A stretch of DNA of 64,000 nucleotides, taken from assembly GCF_020193575.1 (NCBI RefSeq), contig NZ_JADYVD010000001.1, positions 186,001 to 250,000 on the forward strand, read 5' to 3'. This document shows, in pieces, positions 1 through 9,598 of the stretch (the stretch's first letter is position 1; every line of letters starts with the position of its first letter). The DNA is from Ensifer sp. IC4062. Lineage in GTDB: Bacteria; Pseudomonadota; Alphaproteobacteria; Rhizobiales; Rhizobiaceae. The translations under genes and the position numbers were made by a program. Under the pieces are notes generated by a model. It was given only the letters and a program-made list of their open reading frames with translations, searched no databases and was not told where the DNA came from.

Positions 1-28
1 AAACCCGCCGTCCAGTGCCGGCGGGTCA
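1..28 (-). terminator. Probable terminator hairpin downstream of dnaN
   Basis: Positions 3-10 (ACCCGCCG) pair perfectly with 19-26 (CGGCGGGT) around an 8-nt loop. On the minus strand the hairpin lies 30 bp beyond the dnaN stop and is followed by at least three T residues. The window edge cuts off the rest of the tail. Confidence 0.55.
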
Positions 29-57
29 GCTTTTCATGCCGCGGTCGAAGAAAACCC

Positions 58-1176
58 TCAGACGCGCATCGGCATGAGGACGTAGAGCGCGTCCTCGGCG
101 GCAAGATCACGCACCAGCGTCGGCGAACCGGGATCGGCGAGCATGAAGACCGCATCGTTGCCGGTGAGCTGGGCGGTGATATCGAGCAGGTATTTGGCGT
201 TGAAGCCGATTTCCAGAGGATCGCTTTCGTAGCCGACCGGCAGTTCTTCCGTAGCACTGCCTGAATCCGGATTGTTGACCGTCAGCGTCATCTGTCCGTC
301 CGTGAGCGCAAGCTTCACCGCGCGGCCACGCTCGGAGGAAATGGTCGAGACGCGATCGACGGCCTGGGCAAAGGACTGGCAATCGACGCGCAACTCCTTC
401 TCGTTGTTGGCCGGAATCACCCGCTGATAGTCGGGGAAAGTGCCGTCGATCAGTTTCGAGGTCATGATGATCGAACCGATCGTCAGGCGGATCTTGGCGT
501 CCGAGACTTCGACCGTCACGACGATGTCGGGATTGTCGAGCAGCTTCTGCAACTCGCTGACTGTCTTGCGCGGAATGATGATGCCCGGCATGCCTTCCGA
601 ACCCGCCGGAGCCTCGACGTCGGCGCGGGCAAGGCGATGGCCGTCGGTAGCAACGGCGCGCAGCTTCAGCTGTCCCTTGTTCTCGACCGTGTGCATGAAA
701 ATGCCGTTGAGATAGTACCGGGTCTCCTCCGTCGAGATCGCGAACTGCGTCCGGTCGATCAGCATCTTGAGGTCCGTCGCCTTCAGTCGGAAGGAATGCG
801 AGAAGCTTCCGGCCGTCAGATCCGGAAAATCCGACTGCGGCAGGCACTGCAGCGAAAACTTCGAGCGGCCGGAGGCAACCGTCATCGCCGTGCCTTCGGC
901 GTTGGTGGCAAGCAGCACTTCCGCCCCGTCAGGGAGCTTCCGGACGATATCGTAGAGGAGATGCGCCGGAACGGTGGTGGCGCCCGCCTGTTCCACTTGC
1001 GCCGGCGTCGCCTCGGTGATCTCGAGATCGAGGTCGGTTGCCTTCATTTCGAGGCTCGCTCCGTCGGAGCGCAGCAGCACGTTCGAGAGGATCGGGATCG
1101 TGTTTCGCCGTTCGACCACGCGGTGAACATGGTTCAGCGACTTCAGGAGATTGGACCGCTCGAGAGTAATGCGCAT
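58..1176 (-). CDS. dnaN: DNA polymerase III beta subunit (sliding clamp)
   Basis: The 372-residue product has the length and three-fold clamp architecture of DnaN. It starts MRITLERSNLLKSLN and ends in a VLMPMRV tail. The protein forms a dimeric ring that tethers the replicative polymerase and its partners to DNA. The gene is monocistronic here and divergent from rsmI. It lies about 40 kb from dnaA, on the opposite strand, unlike the dnaA-dnaN operon of many bacteria. A hairpin terminator follows. Confidence 0.97.
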   Translation of the reverse strand: MRITLERSNLLKSLNHVHRVVERRNTIPILSNVLLRSDGASLEMKATDLDLEITEATPAQVEQAGATTVPAHLLYDIVRKLPDGAEVLLATNAEGTAMTVASGRSKFSLQCLPQSDFPDLTAGSFSHSFRLKATDLKMLIDRTQFAISTEETRYYLNGIFMHTVENKGQLKLRAVATDGHRLARADVEAPAGSEGMPGIIIPRKTVSELQKLLDNPDIVVTVEVSDAKIRLTIGSIIMTSKLIDGTFPDYQRVIPANNEKELRVDCQSFAQAVDRVSTISSERGRAVKLALTDGQMTLTVNNPDSGSATEELPVGYESDPLEIGFNAKYLLDITAQLTGNDAVFMLADPGSPTLVRDLAAEDALYVLMPMRV

Positions 1177-1445
1177 GGGATGCTACCGCTTTCAACCATT
1201 GCCCGGCGGGCGAACCCGCCGCGGCGTCAACTGCGAGTGTCCCGGCCGATCAGCCGGAAGGATGTGGACGGGCAAAATGGCAGAAAGAGAGCCGCAAAAG
1301 CAAGGGGTTTCGCCGGGAGTTTCCCCAATTGCACAAGGGCGCGGCCGCGACGCGTCCTTGCCTCACGCCATCAGCTCGCCCATAAAGGCTGAAGCCAGGA
1401 CGACCGTCATAGCGGGTGGGAAGGTAAGCAATTGGAAAAACACGG
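1177..1445. other. Divergent dnaN/rsmI intergenic region
   Basis: These 269 bp separate two divergent genes and must hold promoters for both. I see no convincing -35/-10 pair, DnaA box (TTATCCACA type) or strong palindrome. Nothing in it codes for a recognisable protein. Confidence 0.5.
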
Positions 1446-2360
1446 ATGACCGAAGCGGCGGACAGGGAGAAACAGCGCGGCTACCGGCTGCACAATGCGA
1501 GCATACCGGCGCGTCCGCTGGAGCCGGCGCTCTACCTCGTTGCGACACCGATAGGCAATCTCGCCGACATTACGCTTAGAGCCCTTGAGACGCTTGCCGG
1601 TGCCGACGTTCTCGCCTGCGAGGACACGCGCGTGACCCGCGTGCTGCTTGATCGTTACGGCATCGTCAATCGCCCCTTGTCCTATCACGAGCACAATGCC
1701 GACGAGACCGGTCCGCGGCTGCTGGCGGCGCTCGGCGAGGGCAAATCGGTGGCGCTCGTCTCCGATGCCGGTACGCCGCTCGTGTCAGATCCCGGCTATC
1801 GCTTGGCGCAGCTGGCGATCGAGGCCGGCCACCGGGTCGTGCCGATCCCGGGGCCTTCGGCTCCCCTTGCCGCCCTTGTCGGCTCGGGCCTTCCGAGCGA
1901 TGCGTTCCTTTTTGCCGGATTCCTGCCGGTAAAGGACAAGGCGAGGCGCGATCGCCTCGGCGAGCTTGCCGCGGTGCCGGCGACGCTGCTCTTCTTCGAG
2001 TCGCCGCACCGGATCGCGGCAACGCTCGCCGCCGCCGCCGATGTTCTGGGCACGGAGAGGAAGGCGGCCGTCTGCCGCGAGCTGACCAAGGCCTTCGAGG
2101 AATTCCGTCGCGGCTCGCTCGGCGAGCTCCGCGCCTTCTACGCCGACGGCGCGAACGTAAAGGGCGAAATCGTTCTGGTCGTCGGTCCGCCGGATGCAAA
2201 ACCGGTTCCAAAGGAAGCAGATGTCGAGGCTCTCTTGAGCGCGCTTGCGCAAGACATGCCGATGGGCAAGGCCGCGACCGAAGCCGCCCGCCGGACCGGA
2301 CTGCCGCGCAAGGAACTCTACGACCGGCTTCTCGCTCGCAAGAAACGCGATGAGGGTTGA
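1446..2360 (+). CDS. rsmI: 16S rRNA (cytidine-1402-2'-O)-methyltransferase RsmI
   Basis: The 304-residue product carries the tetrapyrrole-methylase (SPOUT-unrelated, class III) signatures [11 protein letters not shown] at residues 31-41 and [12 protein letters not shown] at 106-117, with PGPSA near 135. These are typical of RsmI, which 2'-O-methylates C1402 of 16S rRNA in the decoding centre using S-adenosylmethionine. About 28 residues precede the conserved core, so the true start could be slightly internal. The stop codon overlaps the next gene by 11 bp, indicating translational coupling with the YraN-family gene. Confidence 0.95.
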   Translation: MTEAADREKQRGYRLHNASIPARPLEPALYLVATPIGNLADITLRALETLAGADVLACEDTRVTRVLLDRYGIVNRPLSYHEHNADETGPRLLAALGEGKSVALVSDAGTPLVSDPGYRLAQLAIEAGHRVVPIPGPSAPLAALVGSGLPSDAFLFAGFLPVKDKARRDRLGELAAVPATLLFFESPHRIAATLAAAADVLGTERKAAVCRELTKAFEEFRRGSLGELRAFYADGANVKGEIVLVVGPPDAKPVPKEADVEALLSALAQDMPMGKAATEAARRTGLPRKELYDRLLARKKRDEG

Positions 2361-2718
2361 GCCGCCGGACAATCGCAAGCTGAAGGCCTTGAAGCGCGGT
2401 CATTTCGCCGAATACCGCGCGGCGCTCTGCCTGATGCTCAAAGGCTATCGCATCGTGGCGATGCGTTACCGCACCAGGCTCGGCGAGATCGACATCATCG
2501 CCCGTCGCGGCGATCTCATTGCCTGCGTCGAAGTGAAGGCTCGCCGCGGCTTCGACGAGGCGGTCTTCGCCGTCTCCGACACCGCGCAGCGGCGGATCAG
2601 GGCTGCGAGCGATATCTGGCTGTCGCGCCAGGCGGATTTTCACCGTCTCTCGGTCCGCTACGATATTGTCGCCGTGATGCCCTGGCGCTGGCCGCGGCAT
2701 CTGCCGGATGCATTTTGA
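2350..2718 (+). CDS. YraN/UPF0102 family endonuclease-like protein
   Basis: This 122-residue protein shows the UPF0102 pattern: an N-terminal helix with HFAEYRAA, then GEIDII at 45-50 and EVKAR at 61-65. The acidic residues and lysine match the PD-(D/E)XK nuclease fold to which this family is assigned. Its biochemical role is not established. The chosen ATG overlaps the end of rsmI by 11 bp; a longer in-frame upstream extension would lie wholly inside rsmI. RsmI-YraN pairing is common in Proteobacteria. Confidence 0.9.
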   Translation: MRVEPPDNRKLKALKRGHFAEYRAALCLMLKGYRIVAMRYRTRLGEIDIIARRGDLIACVEVKARRGFDEAVFAVSDTAQRRIRAASDIWLSRQADFHRLSVRYDIVAVMPWRWPRHLPDAF

Positions 2719-2754
2719 CCAAGCGGGCAAAATTGTAATCTTGCCGACACAAAA

Positions 2755-2772
2755 GCGTTACCTCACTGTCAT
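2755..2772 (+). promoter_or_regulatory. Candidate Pho box upstream of ugpB
   Basis: Positions 2766-2772 read CTGTCAT, an exact PhoB half-site. The heptamer 11 bp upstream (GCGTTAC, 2755-2761) is a weak partner that keeps the G-T and A positions. Spacing fits the CTGTCAT-N4-CTGTCAT consensus, and the site lies about 55 bp before the ugpB start. Phosphate control of ugp transporters is well known. The second repeat is degenerate, so the call is moderate. Confidence 0.45.
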
Positions 2773-2826
2773 CGAAGGTCACTAGTCCACTGCCATTCCT
2801 AACGAAGGTGGAGAGGGCTATCGACC

Positions 2827-4143
2827 ATGATCAGGACTTTCATCACTGCCGGTTTCATGCTGGCGCTTTCGGCATCCTCCTCGCTCGCTGCGACTGAAAT
2901 CACGTGGTGGCATGCCATGGGCGCCGAACTCGGGCAGAAGCTCGAGGCGATCGCCGCGAAGTTCAACGAAAGCCAGACCGACTATGTTGTGAAGCCGGTC
3001 TACAAGGGAACCTATCCCGAGACGCTGACGGCGACGATCGCCGCCTTCCGCGCCGGACAGCAGCCGGCCATCGTGCAGGTCTTCGAAGTCGGCACCGGGA
3101 CGATGATGGCTGCGAAGGGTGCGGTCTATCCGGTCTATAAGCTGATGGCCGATCAGGGCGAAGCCTTCGATCCCACGTCCTTCATCGCACCGGTCGTCGG
3201 CTATTACACCGATACCGAGGGCAACATCCTTTCGATGCCGTTCAACTCCTCGACGCCGATCCTTTATTACAACAAGGACGTGTTCAAGAAGGCCGGTCTC
3301 GACCCTGAAGTCGCTCCGAAGACCTGGGCCGAGGTCGAGGATTTTTCCCGCAAGATCGTCACCTCCGGCGCGGCGAAGTGCGGCTTCACCAGTGCGTGGA
3401 TCACATGGATCCAGACGGAAAACCTTTCCGCCATCCACGACCAGCCCTTCGGCACCCTGGAAAACGGCTTCGGCGGCACCGGGACGGAATTCACCTTCAA
3501 CGGCCCGGTCCAGGTCAAGCACTGGGGCAACCTGAAGAGATGGGCGGACGAGGGCCTGTTCCAGTACGGTGGCCCAGTCGGCGGCGACGATGCCGCCACG
3601 AAGTTCTACGCGCAGGAATGCGCGATGACGATGAACTCCTCGGCCGGCCGCGCCGGCGTCATCAAGAACGCCAAGGATTTCACGCCCGGTTTCGCGCCGC
3701 TTCCCTACTACGACGACGTGACGAAGGAGCCGAAGAACTCGATCATCGGCGGTGCGACCCTGTGGGTCCTGAACGGTCAGAGCGACGACGTCTACAAGGG
3801 CGTTGCGAAGTTCTTCACCTATCTGTCGCAGCCTGAGCTCCAGGCCGATTGGCATCAGTTCACCGGCTATCTGCCGGTCACCAACGCGGCCTACGAGCTT
3901 GGCCAGAAGCAGGGCTACTACGAGAAGAACCCCGGCTCCGACGTGGCGATCCAGCAGATCACCCGCGGCACGCCCTCGGCAAACTCGAAGGGTGTACGCT
4001 TCGGTAACCTGACCCAGGCGCGCGCCATCCTCGACGAGGAATTCCAGGCGCTGCTCGCCGGCACCAAGACCGCCCAGGAGGCGCTCGATTCCGCCGTCAA
4101 GCGCGGCAACGAACTGCTGCGCGAGTTCGAAGCTGCCAACTAA
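2827..4143 (+). CDS. ugpB: sn-glycerol-3-phosphate ABC transporter, periplasmic binding protein
   Basis: The product is 438 residues. A Sec signal peptide spans residues 1-21 and ends ...SSSLA before ATEITWWHAMG. The mature part is a family-1 solute-binding protein that closely matches UgpB, with features such as NESQTDYVVKPVYKGTY and LSMPFNSSTPILYYNKD. It captures sn-glycerol-3-phosphate or glycerophosphodiesters in the periplasm and delivers them to UgpAE. A GGAGAGGG Shine-Dalgarno lies 9 bp upstream. The gene heads ugpBAEC and is followed by a strong intercistronic hairpin. Confidence 0.95.
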   Translation: MIRTFITAGFMLALSASSSLAATEITWWHAMGAELGQKLEAIAAKFNESQTDYVVKPVYKGTYPETLTATIAAFRAGQQPAIVQVFEVGTGTMMAAKGAVYPVYKLMADQGEAFDPTSFIAPVVGYYTDTEGNILSMPFNSSTPILYYNKDVFKKAGLDPEVAPKTWAEVEDFSRKIVTSGAAKCGFTSAWITWIQTENLSAIHDQPFGTLENGFGGTGTEFTFNGPVQVKHWGNLKRWADEGLFQYGGPVGGDDAATKFYAQECAMTMNSSAGRAGVIKNAKDFTPGFAPLPYYDDVTKEPKNSIIGGATLWVLNGQSDDVYKGVAKFFTYLSQPELQADWHQFTGYLPVTNAAYELGQKQGYYEKNPGSDVAIQQITRGTPSANSKGVRFGNLTQARAILDEEFQALLAGTKTAQEALDSAVKRGNELLREFEAAN

Positions 4144-4159
4144 GGTTGCGCTTTATCGA

Positions 4160-4183
4160 GGGAGCCGGCTAGCGCCGGCTCCC
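4160..4183 (+). terminator. Intercistronic hairpin between ugpB and ugpA
   Basis: A perfect 10-bp inverted repeat, GGGAGCCGGC and GCCGGCTCCC, closes a TAGC tetraloop 16 bp after the ugpB stop. The tail (TGCATTTTCGCCCTTTT) is only partly T-rich. Such hairpins after binding-protein genes usually stabilise the upstream mRNA or reduce read-through, giving more UgpB than membrane components. Confidence 0.65.
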
Positions 4184-4224
4184 TGCATTTTCGCCCTTTT
4201 GGCGAGCTGAAGCGAAAGTCTACG

Positions 4225-5109
4225 ATGGACACGAAACGCACGATCTTTCCGAACCGGGTGCTGCCCTATCTGCTACTGGCGCCGCAACTCGTCATCACGC
4301 TCGTGTTCTTAATCTGGCCCGCTGGGCAGGCGGTGAAATCGTCCTTCGAGCGGGAGGACCCGTTCGGGCTATCGGCGAGCTTCGTCGGCTTTCAGCATTA
4401 TGCGCGGCTTCTCACGGATCCGCTCTACCTCGACTCGCTCGGACGAACCGCCGTCTTCGCCGTTGCCGTGACGGCGCTGTCGATGGCCTTCGGTCTCGCC
4501 CTTGCGGTAGCGGTCAAACGTCTTATGAGAGGTGGGCGCATCTATACGACGCTTCTCGTCTGGCCCTATGCCGTGGCGCCGGTGATCGCAGGTTTGCTGT
4601 GGTGGTTCCTGTTCAATTCGACGACCGGCGTGCTTGCCTATTTCCTGGGTCAGCTCGGCATCCGCTGGGACCACAATCTCAACGGCACGCATGCGATGAT
4701 CCTGATCATTATCGCGGCGGCCTGGAAGCAGGTTTCCTATAATTTCCTCTTCTTTCTCGCCGGTCTTCAATCCGTGCCGCATTCGCTGATCGAGGCCGCG
4801 GCGATCGATGGCTCCGGCCCGGCCAAGCGGTTCTTCACGATCGTCCTGCCGCTCCTGTCGCCCACCACCTTTTTTCTCTTCATCGTTAACGTCAACTACA
4901 CGATGTTCGACACGTTCGGCATTGTCGACGCCACCACGGCGGGCGGCCCGGCCCAGGCGACCAATATCCTTGTCTACAAGGTCTATAACGACGGATATCT
5001 CGGTCTTAACCTCGGCTCATCCTCGGCCCAGTCGGTGTTGCTGATGCTCATCGTCGTGGTGCTTACCGTCATCCAGTTCCGCTATGTCGAGCGGCGCGTG
5101 CAGTATTGA
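4225..5109 (+). CDS. ugpA: sn-glycerol-3-phosphate ABC transporter permease
   Basis: The 294-residue protein has about six hydrophobic membrane segments. The cytoplasmic EAA loop, EAAAIDGSGPAKRFFTIVLP at 190-209, contacts the ATPase. Sequence and position identify UgpA, one of the two inner-membrane permeases of the glycerol-3-phosphate importer. The start ATG lies 41 bp after the ugpB-ugpA hairpin. Its last codons overlap no downstream coding sequence, but the ugpE start follows within 10 bp. Confidence 0.95.
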   Translation: MDTKRTIFPNRVLPYLLLAPQLVITLVFLIWPAGQAVKSSFEREDPFGLSASFVGFQHYARLLTDPLYLDSLGRTAVFAVAVTALSMAFGLALAVAVKRLMRGGRIYTTLLVWPYAVAPVIAGLLWWFLFNSTTGVLAYFLGQLGIRWDHNLNGTHAMILIIIAAAWKQVSYNFLFFLAGLQSVPHSLIEAAAIDGSGPAKRFFTIVLPLLSPTTFFLFIVNVNYTMFDTFGIVDATTAGGPAQATNILVYKVYNDGYLGLNLGSSSAQSVLLMLIVVVLTVIQFRYVERRVQY

Positions 5110-5119
5110 GGCGATGGCG

Positions 5120-5968
5120 ATGGTCGAAAACCGCCCGTTTCTCACCTTCTTGACGCATCTGGTCCTGATCGCCGGCGTCGTGCTCGTTGCCTTCCCGGTC
5201 TATGTCGCCTTCATCGCGTCCACCCACACGCGCGAAGTGCTGGTCGGCGGCATGATCCCGCTTCTGCCCGGTGGTCATCTCATCGAAAACTATAAGCAGG
5301 TGTTGAGCGCCAGCTCGGCAGCCAACGGCCTGCCGTCCTACATGCTGATGGTGCTGAATTCGCTCGGCATGGCGCTGATCATCACCTTCGGTAAGATCGC
5401 AATTTCGATCCTCTCGGCCTTCGCCATCGTCTATTTCCGGTTCCGCTTCCGGCTCCTTGCCTTCTGGATCATCTTCATCACGCTGATGCTTCCCGTCGAG
5501 GTGCGCATCATTCCGACCTACAAGGTGGTGGCCGATCTCGGCATGCTGAATTCCTATCCCGGTCTCACGGTGCCGCTGATCGCTTCGGCGACCGCCACCT
5601 TCCTCTTCCGGCAATTCTTCATGACGGTGCCGGACGAGCTCATGGAAGCTGCGCGCGTCGACGGGTCGGGGCCGCTCAAGTTCTTCCGCGACATCCTGCT
5701 GCCCTTGAGCCGCACCAACATCGCTGCGCTCTGCGTCATTCTCTTCATCTACGGCTGGATCCAGTATCTCTGGCCGCTGCTGGTCACGACCGATCCCGGC
5801 TACTACACGCTGATGATGGGCCTGAAGCGTATGGTCGCTGTCCAGGATGGCGAGGTTCAATGGCACCTGGTCATGGCCGGCACCATTCTTGCGATGCTGC
5901 CGCCCGTTTTCGTCGTCATCCTCATGCAGCGCCTCTTCATCCGGGGCCTCACCGAAACGGAGAAGTGA
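5120..5968 (+). CDS. ugpE: sn-glycerol-3-phosphate ABC transporter permease
   Basis: This is the second permease of the system, 282 residues from the chosen ATG and close to the 281 of E. coli UgpE. It has six predicted membrane segments and an EAA loop, [20 protein letters not shown], at 187-206. Two adjacent ATGs are possible (5114 and 5120). The second sits 8 bp after the GAGG that overlaps the ugpA stop, so it is preferred. The stop is one base before the ugpC start codon. Confidence 0.94.
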   Translation: MVENRPFLTFLTHLVLIAGVVLVAFPVYVAFIASTHTREVLVGGMIPLLPGGHLIENYKQVLSASSAANGLPSYMLMVLNSLGMALIITFGKIAISILSAFAIVYFRFRFRLLAFWIIFITLMLPVEVRIIPTYKVVADLGMLNSYPGLTVPLIASATATFLFRQFFMTVPDELMEAARVDGSGPLKFFRDILLPLSRTNIAALCVILFIYGWIQYLWPLLVTTDPGYYTLMMGLKRMVAVQDGEVQWHLVMAGTILAMLPPVFVVILMQRLFIRGLTETEK

Positions 5969-5969
5969 C

Positions 5970-7091
5970 ATGGCCGCTATCGAAATCCGCGATGTCCGCA
6001 AGATCTACGCCGGCGGCGTCGAGGCAGTGAAATCCGTCTCGATCGATATTGCCGACGGCGAGTTCATCGTGCTCGTCGGCCCCTCCGGCTGCGGCAAGTC
6101 CACGCTCTTGCGCATGGTCGCGGGACTGGAGACGGTCGGCGCAGGCACCGTTTCGATCGGCGGCCGTGTCGTCAACGCGATCGAACCCGCCGAACGCGAC
6201 ATCGCCATGGTCTTCCAGAACTATGCACTCTACCCGCACATGACGGTCTATGAGAACCTCGCCTACGGCCTGAAGAACCGGAAGACGCCGAAGGCCGAGA
6301 TCGACGCACGCGTTGCCGAGGCGGCGCGCATGCTCGAGATCGAGCCCTATCTCGACCGCAAGCCGCGCGCGCTTTCCGGCGGTCAACGCCAGCGCGTCGC
6401 TATGGGGCGGGCGATCGTCCGCAAGCCCGCAGCCTTCCTCTTCGACGAGCCGCTGTCGAACCTCGATGCGAAGCTCCGGGTTTCTATGCGCGGCGAGATC
6501 AAGCGATTGCAGAAGCGTCTCGGCACCACCTCGCTCTATGTCACCCACGACCAGCTCGAGGCGATGACGCTCGCCGATCGTCTCGTCGTCTTGAACGGCG
6601 GTCGGATCGAACAGATCGGCCGCCCGCTCGACGTCTATCACACGCCGGCCTCGACCTTCGTCGCAAGCTTCATCGGTTCGCCGGCGATGAACCTCGTCAA
6701 AGGCACTCTCGAAGGCGGCCGGCTCCATATCGGCACGCAGTCGATCGACCTCGGCCATCCGGTTCCGACGGAAGGCCCGGTTACCGTCGGCATACGCGCG
6801 GAGGATCTGCGTCTCGCAAGCGCTGGCGAGCAGGCCCTTCTCTTTCGTGTCGACTATGTCGAGGAACTGGGAGCGCAACGCCTCGTCCACGGCGCAATCG
6901 ACGATCAGATTGTCACTGTCGCGCTTGCGCCGGAGACGCCGCCTTCGGACTGTCTCGCCATCACCATCGCGCCCGAGCGCTTGCATTTCTTCTCGCCCGA
7001 CCACGGCAGGAGGCTCGATCGCAAGCTGGAGCCGGCAACGGGCGCCGCATCCGTCGCTATGAAAAGCGTCAACCTGGAGCCGGCCGTGTGA
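5970..7091 (+). CDS. ugpC: sn-glycerol-3-phosphate ABC transporter ATP-binding protein
   Basis: The 373-residue protein contains Walker [10 protein letters not shown] (37-45), Q-loop [10 protein letters not shown], signature LSGGQ (135-139) and Walker B AFLFDEP (from about 155). A C-terminal TOBE/OB region of about 130 residues follows, as in MalK-type ATPases. It powers UgpBAE. The ATG follows the ugpE stop by one base, with AACGGAGAAG as Shine-Dalgarno. No ugpQ phosphodiesterase gene follows, so glycerophosphodiester hydrolysis must be encoded elsewhere if present. Confidence 0.95.
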   Translation: MAAIEIRDVRKIYAGGVEAVKSVSIDIADGEFIVLVGPSGCGKSTLLRMVAGLETVGAGTVSIGGRVVNAIEPAERDIAMVFQNYALYPHMTVYENLAYGLKNRKTPKAEIDARVAEAARMLEIEPYLDRKPRALSGGQRQRVAMGRAIVRKPAAFLFDEPLSNLDAKLRVSMRGEIKRLQKRLGTTSLYVTHDQLEAMTLADRLVVLNGGRIEQIGRPLDVYHTPASTFVASFIGSPAMNLVKGTLEGGRLHIGTQSIDLGHPVPTEGPVTVGIRAEDLRLASAGEQALLFRVDYVEELGAQRLVHGAIDDQIVTVALAPETPPSDCLAITIAPERLHFFSPDHGRRLDRKLEPATGAASVAMKSVNLEPAV

Positions 7092-7331
7092 TCGAAGGGA
7101 TAGTTTCGATCCGCGCCATGAACACGCGGCAGAAGCGCCGGCCTTGTCCAGATCTAGCGCGGATACTTTGTTCTATTATTGTTCTTGTTTTTGAGCGCGC
7201 TCCGTGCAAGATTTGATGCTGCAACCGGCGGCGGTTGTGGCGGCGCGAGGGCGGACCGCCGTGACTGGAGCGGGATGAGGAAAGTGTGAAGCGGCTTACG
7301 CGCACCTCCCGCTCTTATTCCAGGGGGCATC
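7092..7331. other. Intergenic region ugpC-comM
   Basis: These 240 bp hold a small inverted repeat directly over the ugpC stop (GATCGAA 7090-7096 with TTCGATC 7105-7111), which has no T-tail. A relatively AT-rich stretch around 7163-7195 could be the comM promoter. I see no further gene. Confidence 0.4.
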
Positions 7332-8864
7332 ATGGTCGCGCGCGTCAGCACAGTCGCATTCCAGGGAATCGAAGGCGTTCCGGTCGACGTCCAGGTGATG
7401 GTGGCACCCGGCAAGGTCGGCATGCAGATCGTCGGCCTGCCGGACAAGGCGGTCGCAGAAAGCCGCGAGCGCGTCCAGGCGGCGCTGCATGCGTCCGGGC
7501 TGGCGCTGCCGGCAAAGCGGGTCACGGTCAATCTGGCGCCGGCCGACCTGCCGAAGGAAGGCAGCCATTTCGATCTCGCCATCGCGCTCGGGCTGATGGC
7601 GGCGCTGGGTGCCGTTCCGGCCGATGCGCTCAGCGGCTACGTCGTCATCGGCGAACTCAATCTGGACGGCACCATTGCCGCCGTCGCCGGCGCGCTGCCT
7701 GCCGCAATCGGCGCCAACGCGCTCGGCAAGGGCCTGATCTGCCCGGCGGAAAGCGGCCCCGAAGCGGCTTGGGCAGGGTCGGAAATCGACATCCTCGCCC
7801 CGCGCAGCCTGATCGCCATCGCCAATCATTTTCGCGGCACGCAGGTGCTCTCCCGTCCCGAGCCCGCAATCCGGGCTGCGGCCGCCAACCTGCCCGATCT
7901 CGCCGACATCAAGGGACAGGAAAGCGCCAAACGGGCGCTCGAGGTGGCCGCCGCCGGCAACCACAATCTGCTTATGGTTGGCCCGCCGGGCTCGGGTAAG
8001 TCGATGCTCGCCGCGCGGCTGCCGTCGATCCTCCCGCCACTCTCCCCCGCGGAATTACTCGAAGTTTCGATGGTCCATTCGATCGCGGGCCAGTTGCCGG
8101 GCGGCAAACTTTCCGATCGGCGGCCGTTCCGCGCGCCGCACCATTCAGCCACCATGGCCGCCCTGATCGGCGGCGGGCTCAGGGCGAAGCCCGGTGAGGC
8201 ATCGCTCGCCCACCATGGCGTACTATTTCTCGACGAGTTTCCGGAATTTTCACCGCAGGTTCTCGACGCGCTGCGCCAGCCGCTCGAAACCTCGGAATGC
8301 ATCATCGCGCGCGCCAATCACCGCGTCAGCTATCCGGCGGCGATCCAGCTCGTCGCGGCGATGAACCCGTGCCGTTGCGGCATGGCGGGCGAACCGGGGC
8401 GCACATGCGCCCGCGGCCCGCGCTGCATGGCCGACTACCAGGCGCGGATTTCCGGCCCCTTGATGGACCGTATCGATATCCGCATCGACGTTCCGGCCGT
8501 CAGCGCCGCCGACCTCCTCCGCCCGATAACGGCCGAAACGAGTGCAGCCGTTGCCAAGCGCGTCGCACGCGCCCGCGCGCTGCAGGCGGAGCGCTTCGCG
8601 GCGCTCGGCCACCCGGAGCTGACGAGCAATGCCCGGGCATCAACGACGATGATCGAGAAGATCGCGGAACCGGATGCCGCGGGCTTGCAGCTCTTGAGGG
8701 ATGCGGCGGAGAAAATGAAGTTCTCGGCGCGCGGCTATCACCGGGTGCTGAAGGTGGCCCGCACCCTTGCCGATCTCGACGAAGCAGCGACCGTCGGCCG
8801 GATCCATCTCGCCGAGGCGATTTCCTATCGGGTCGCCGGGGAACGATTGCCGGTGGCGGCGTAG
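7332..8864 (+). CDS. comM: YifB/ComM family AAA+ ATPase (Mg-chelatase-like)
   Basis: The 510-residue protein has the ComM/YifB layout. An N-terminal Lon-protease-like domain (about 1-170, with VGLPDKAVAESRERV) precedes a Mg-chelatase-type AAA+ module. That module has Walker A GPPGSGKS at 217-224 and Walker B LFLDEFPEF near 298, and a C-terminal helical domain follows. ComM helicases promote branch migration during natural transformation, and the family is widespread in non-competent bacteria too. GGGGG lies just upstream of the ATG. Confidence 0.93.
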   Translation: MVARVSTVAFQGIEGVPVDVQVMVAPGKVGMQIVGLPDKAVAESRERVQAALHASGLALPAKRVTVNLAPADLPKEGSHFDLAIALGLMAALGAVPADALSGYVVIGELNLDGTIAAVAGALPAAIGANALGKGLICPAESGPEAAWAGSEIDILAPRSLIAIANHFRGTQVLSRPEPAIRAAAANLPDLADIKGQESAKRALEVAAAGNHNLLMVGPPGSGKSMLAARLPSILPPLSPAELLEVSMVHSIAGQLPGGKLSDRRPFRAPHHSATMAALIGGGLRAKPGEASLAHHGVLFLDEFPEFSPQVLDALRQPLETSECIIARANHRVSYPAAIQLVAAMNPCRCGMAGEPGRTCARGPRCMADYQARISGPLMDRIDIRIDVPAVSAADLLRPITAETSAAVAKRVARARALQAERFAALGHPELTSNARASTTMIEKIAEPDAAGLQLLRDAAEKMKFSARGYHRVLKVARTLADLDEAATVGRIHLAEAISYRVAGERLPVAA

Positions 8865-8914
8865 CCCGTGGTCCACTTACACACGATTCATTGTTTTTTC
8901 AGAAGGCCCGCATC

Positions 8915-9427
8915 GTGTTTTTCACGAACGATACCCGCCAGCCGAAGCGCCTCCTCGTGGCGGTTGCTATTGTGATAGGCATGCTCCCGATCCTGGCAGG
9001 CCGGTCCGCCGCGGCCGAGGACCTCGGTAAGCTTTTTTATGGAACGAGAGCGGGCCAGTCGTTGACCATCGTGTCGAAGGAGGGAATTGGCACCGCAAAC
9101 GCGGTGATCCGTTTGAAGCACACGGCGCAAGACGCGAAAAGTTTCTGCGTCGGATACCTGCTCGATCATTCGATGCGCTGCGTCCGACAGGTGCTTGCAG
9201 AGAAAAAGTTTGCCGATCGTGTGACCGGCGATTGCGTGAAGCGCACCTGGACGGACATGTACGGCGACAACTATTCATTTCATGGCTCCGCAAAACAGCA
9301 GCCCGAGTTGATCAAGCAGGGTTACTTTTCGGAATCGGACTATCTCATCCGCCGCAATGGGGAGGAGCGCTTTTTCCCGTTCGATACCGAGGTCTTTCAA
9401 GCCCTTTGCCCCGGAATTGCGAAGTAG
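8915..9427 (+). CDS. Small secreted protein of unknown function
   Basis: From a GTG start with AGAAGG 8 bp upstream, the frame encodes 170 residues. Residues 11-34 look like a Sec signal peptide (KRLLVAVAIVIGMLPILAG then RSAAA before EDLG). The mature part has four cysteines (about 78, 89, 107 and 165), consistent with two disulfides in the periplasm, and no other recognisable motif. I do not recognise the family. The coding sequence directly follows comM but no functional link is evident. Confidence 0.7.
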   Translation: MFFTNDTRQPKRLLVAVAIVIGMLPILAGRSAAAEDLGKLFYGTRAGQSLTIVSKEGIGTANAVIRLKHTAQDAKSFCVGYLLDHSMRCVRQVLAEKKFADRVTGDCVKRTWTDMYGDNYSFHGSAKQQPELIKQGYFSESDYLIRRNGEERFFPFDTEVFQALCPGIAK

Positions 9428-9598
9428 TGCCATGAAGGCCAAAGCGTGGTCGCTCTCATTGCCAGCGTCGTCCTCGGGAAAAGGTTGCTGCTTTTCCTGA
9501 CTACCGATAGTCGTGTGAAGAAGAGCGCCCGGAGCGCCGTCGAGTTCGTGAATGTTGTGCTGCCGGATGACCGCCACACGCGGAGAGGAACTGGCGCT
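9428..9598. other. Intergenic region before cysK 3' end
   Basis: These 171 bp separate two convergent genes. No convincing terminator with a T-tail and no gene were found. Confidence 0.4.

Noticed and set aside
9428..9598. Remnant gene between the secreted protein gene and cysK
   Set aside because: No frame with family resemblance and no ribosome site; treated as intergenic.
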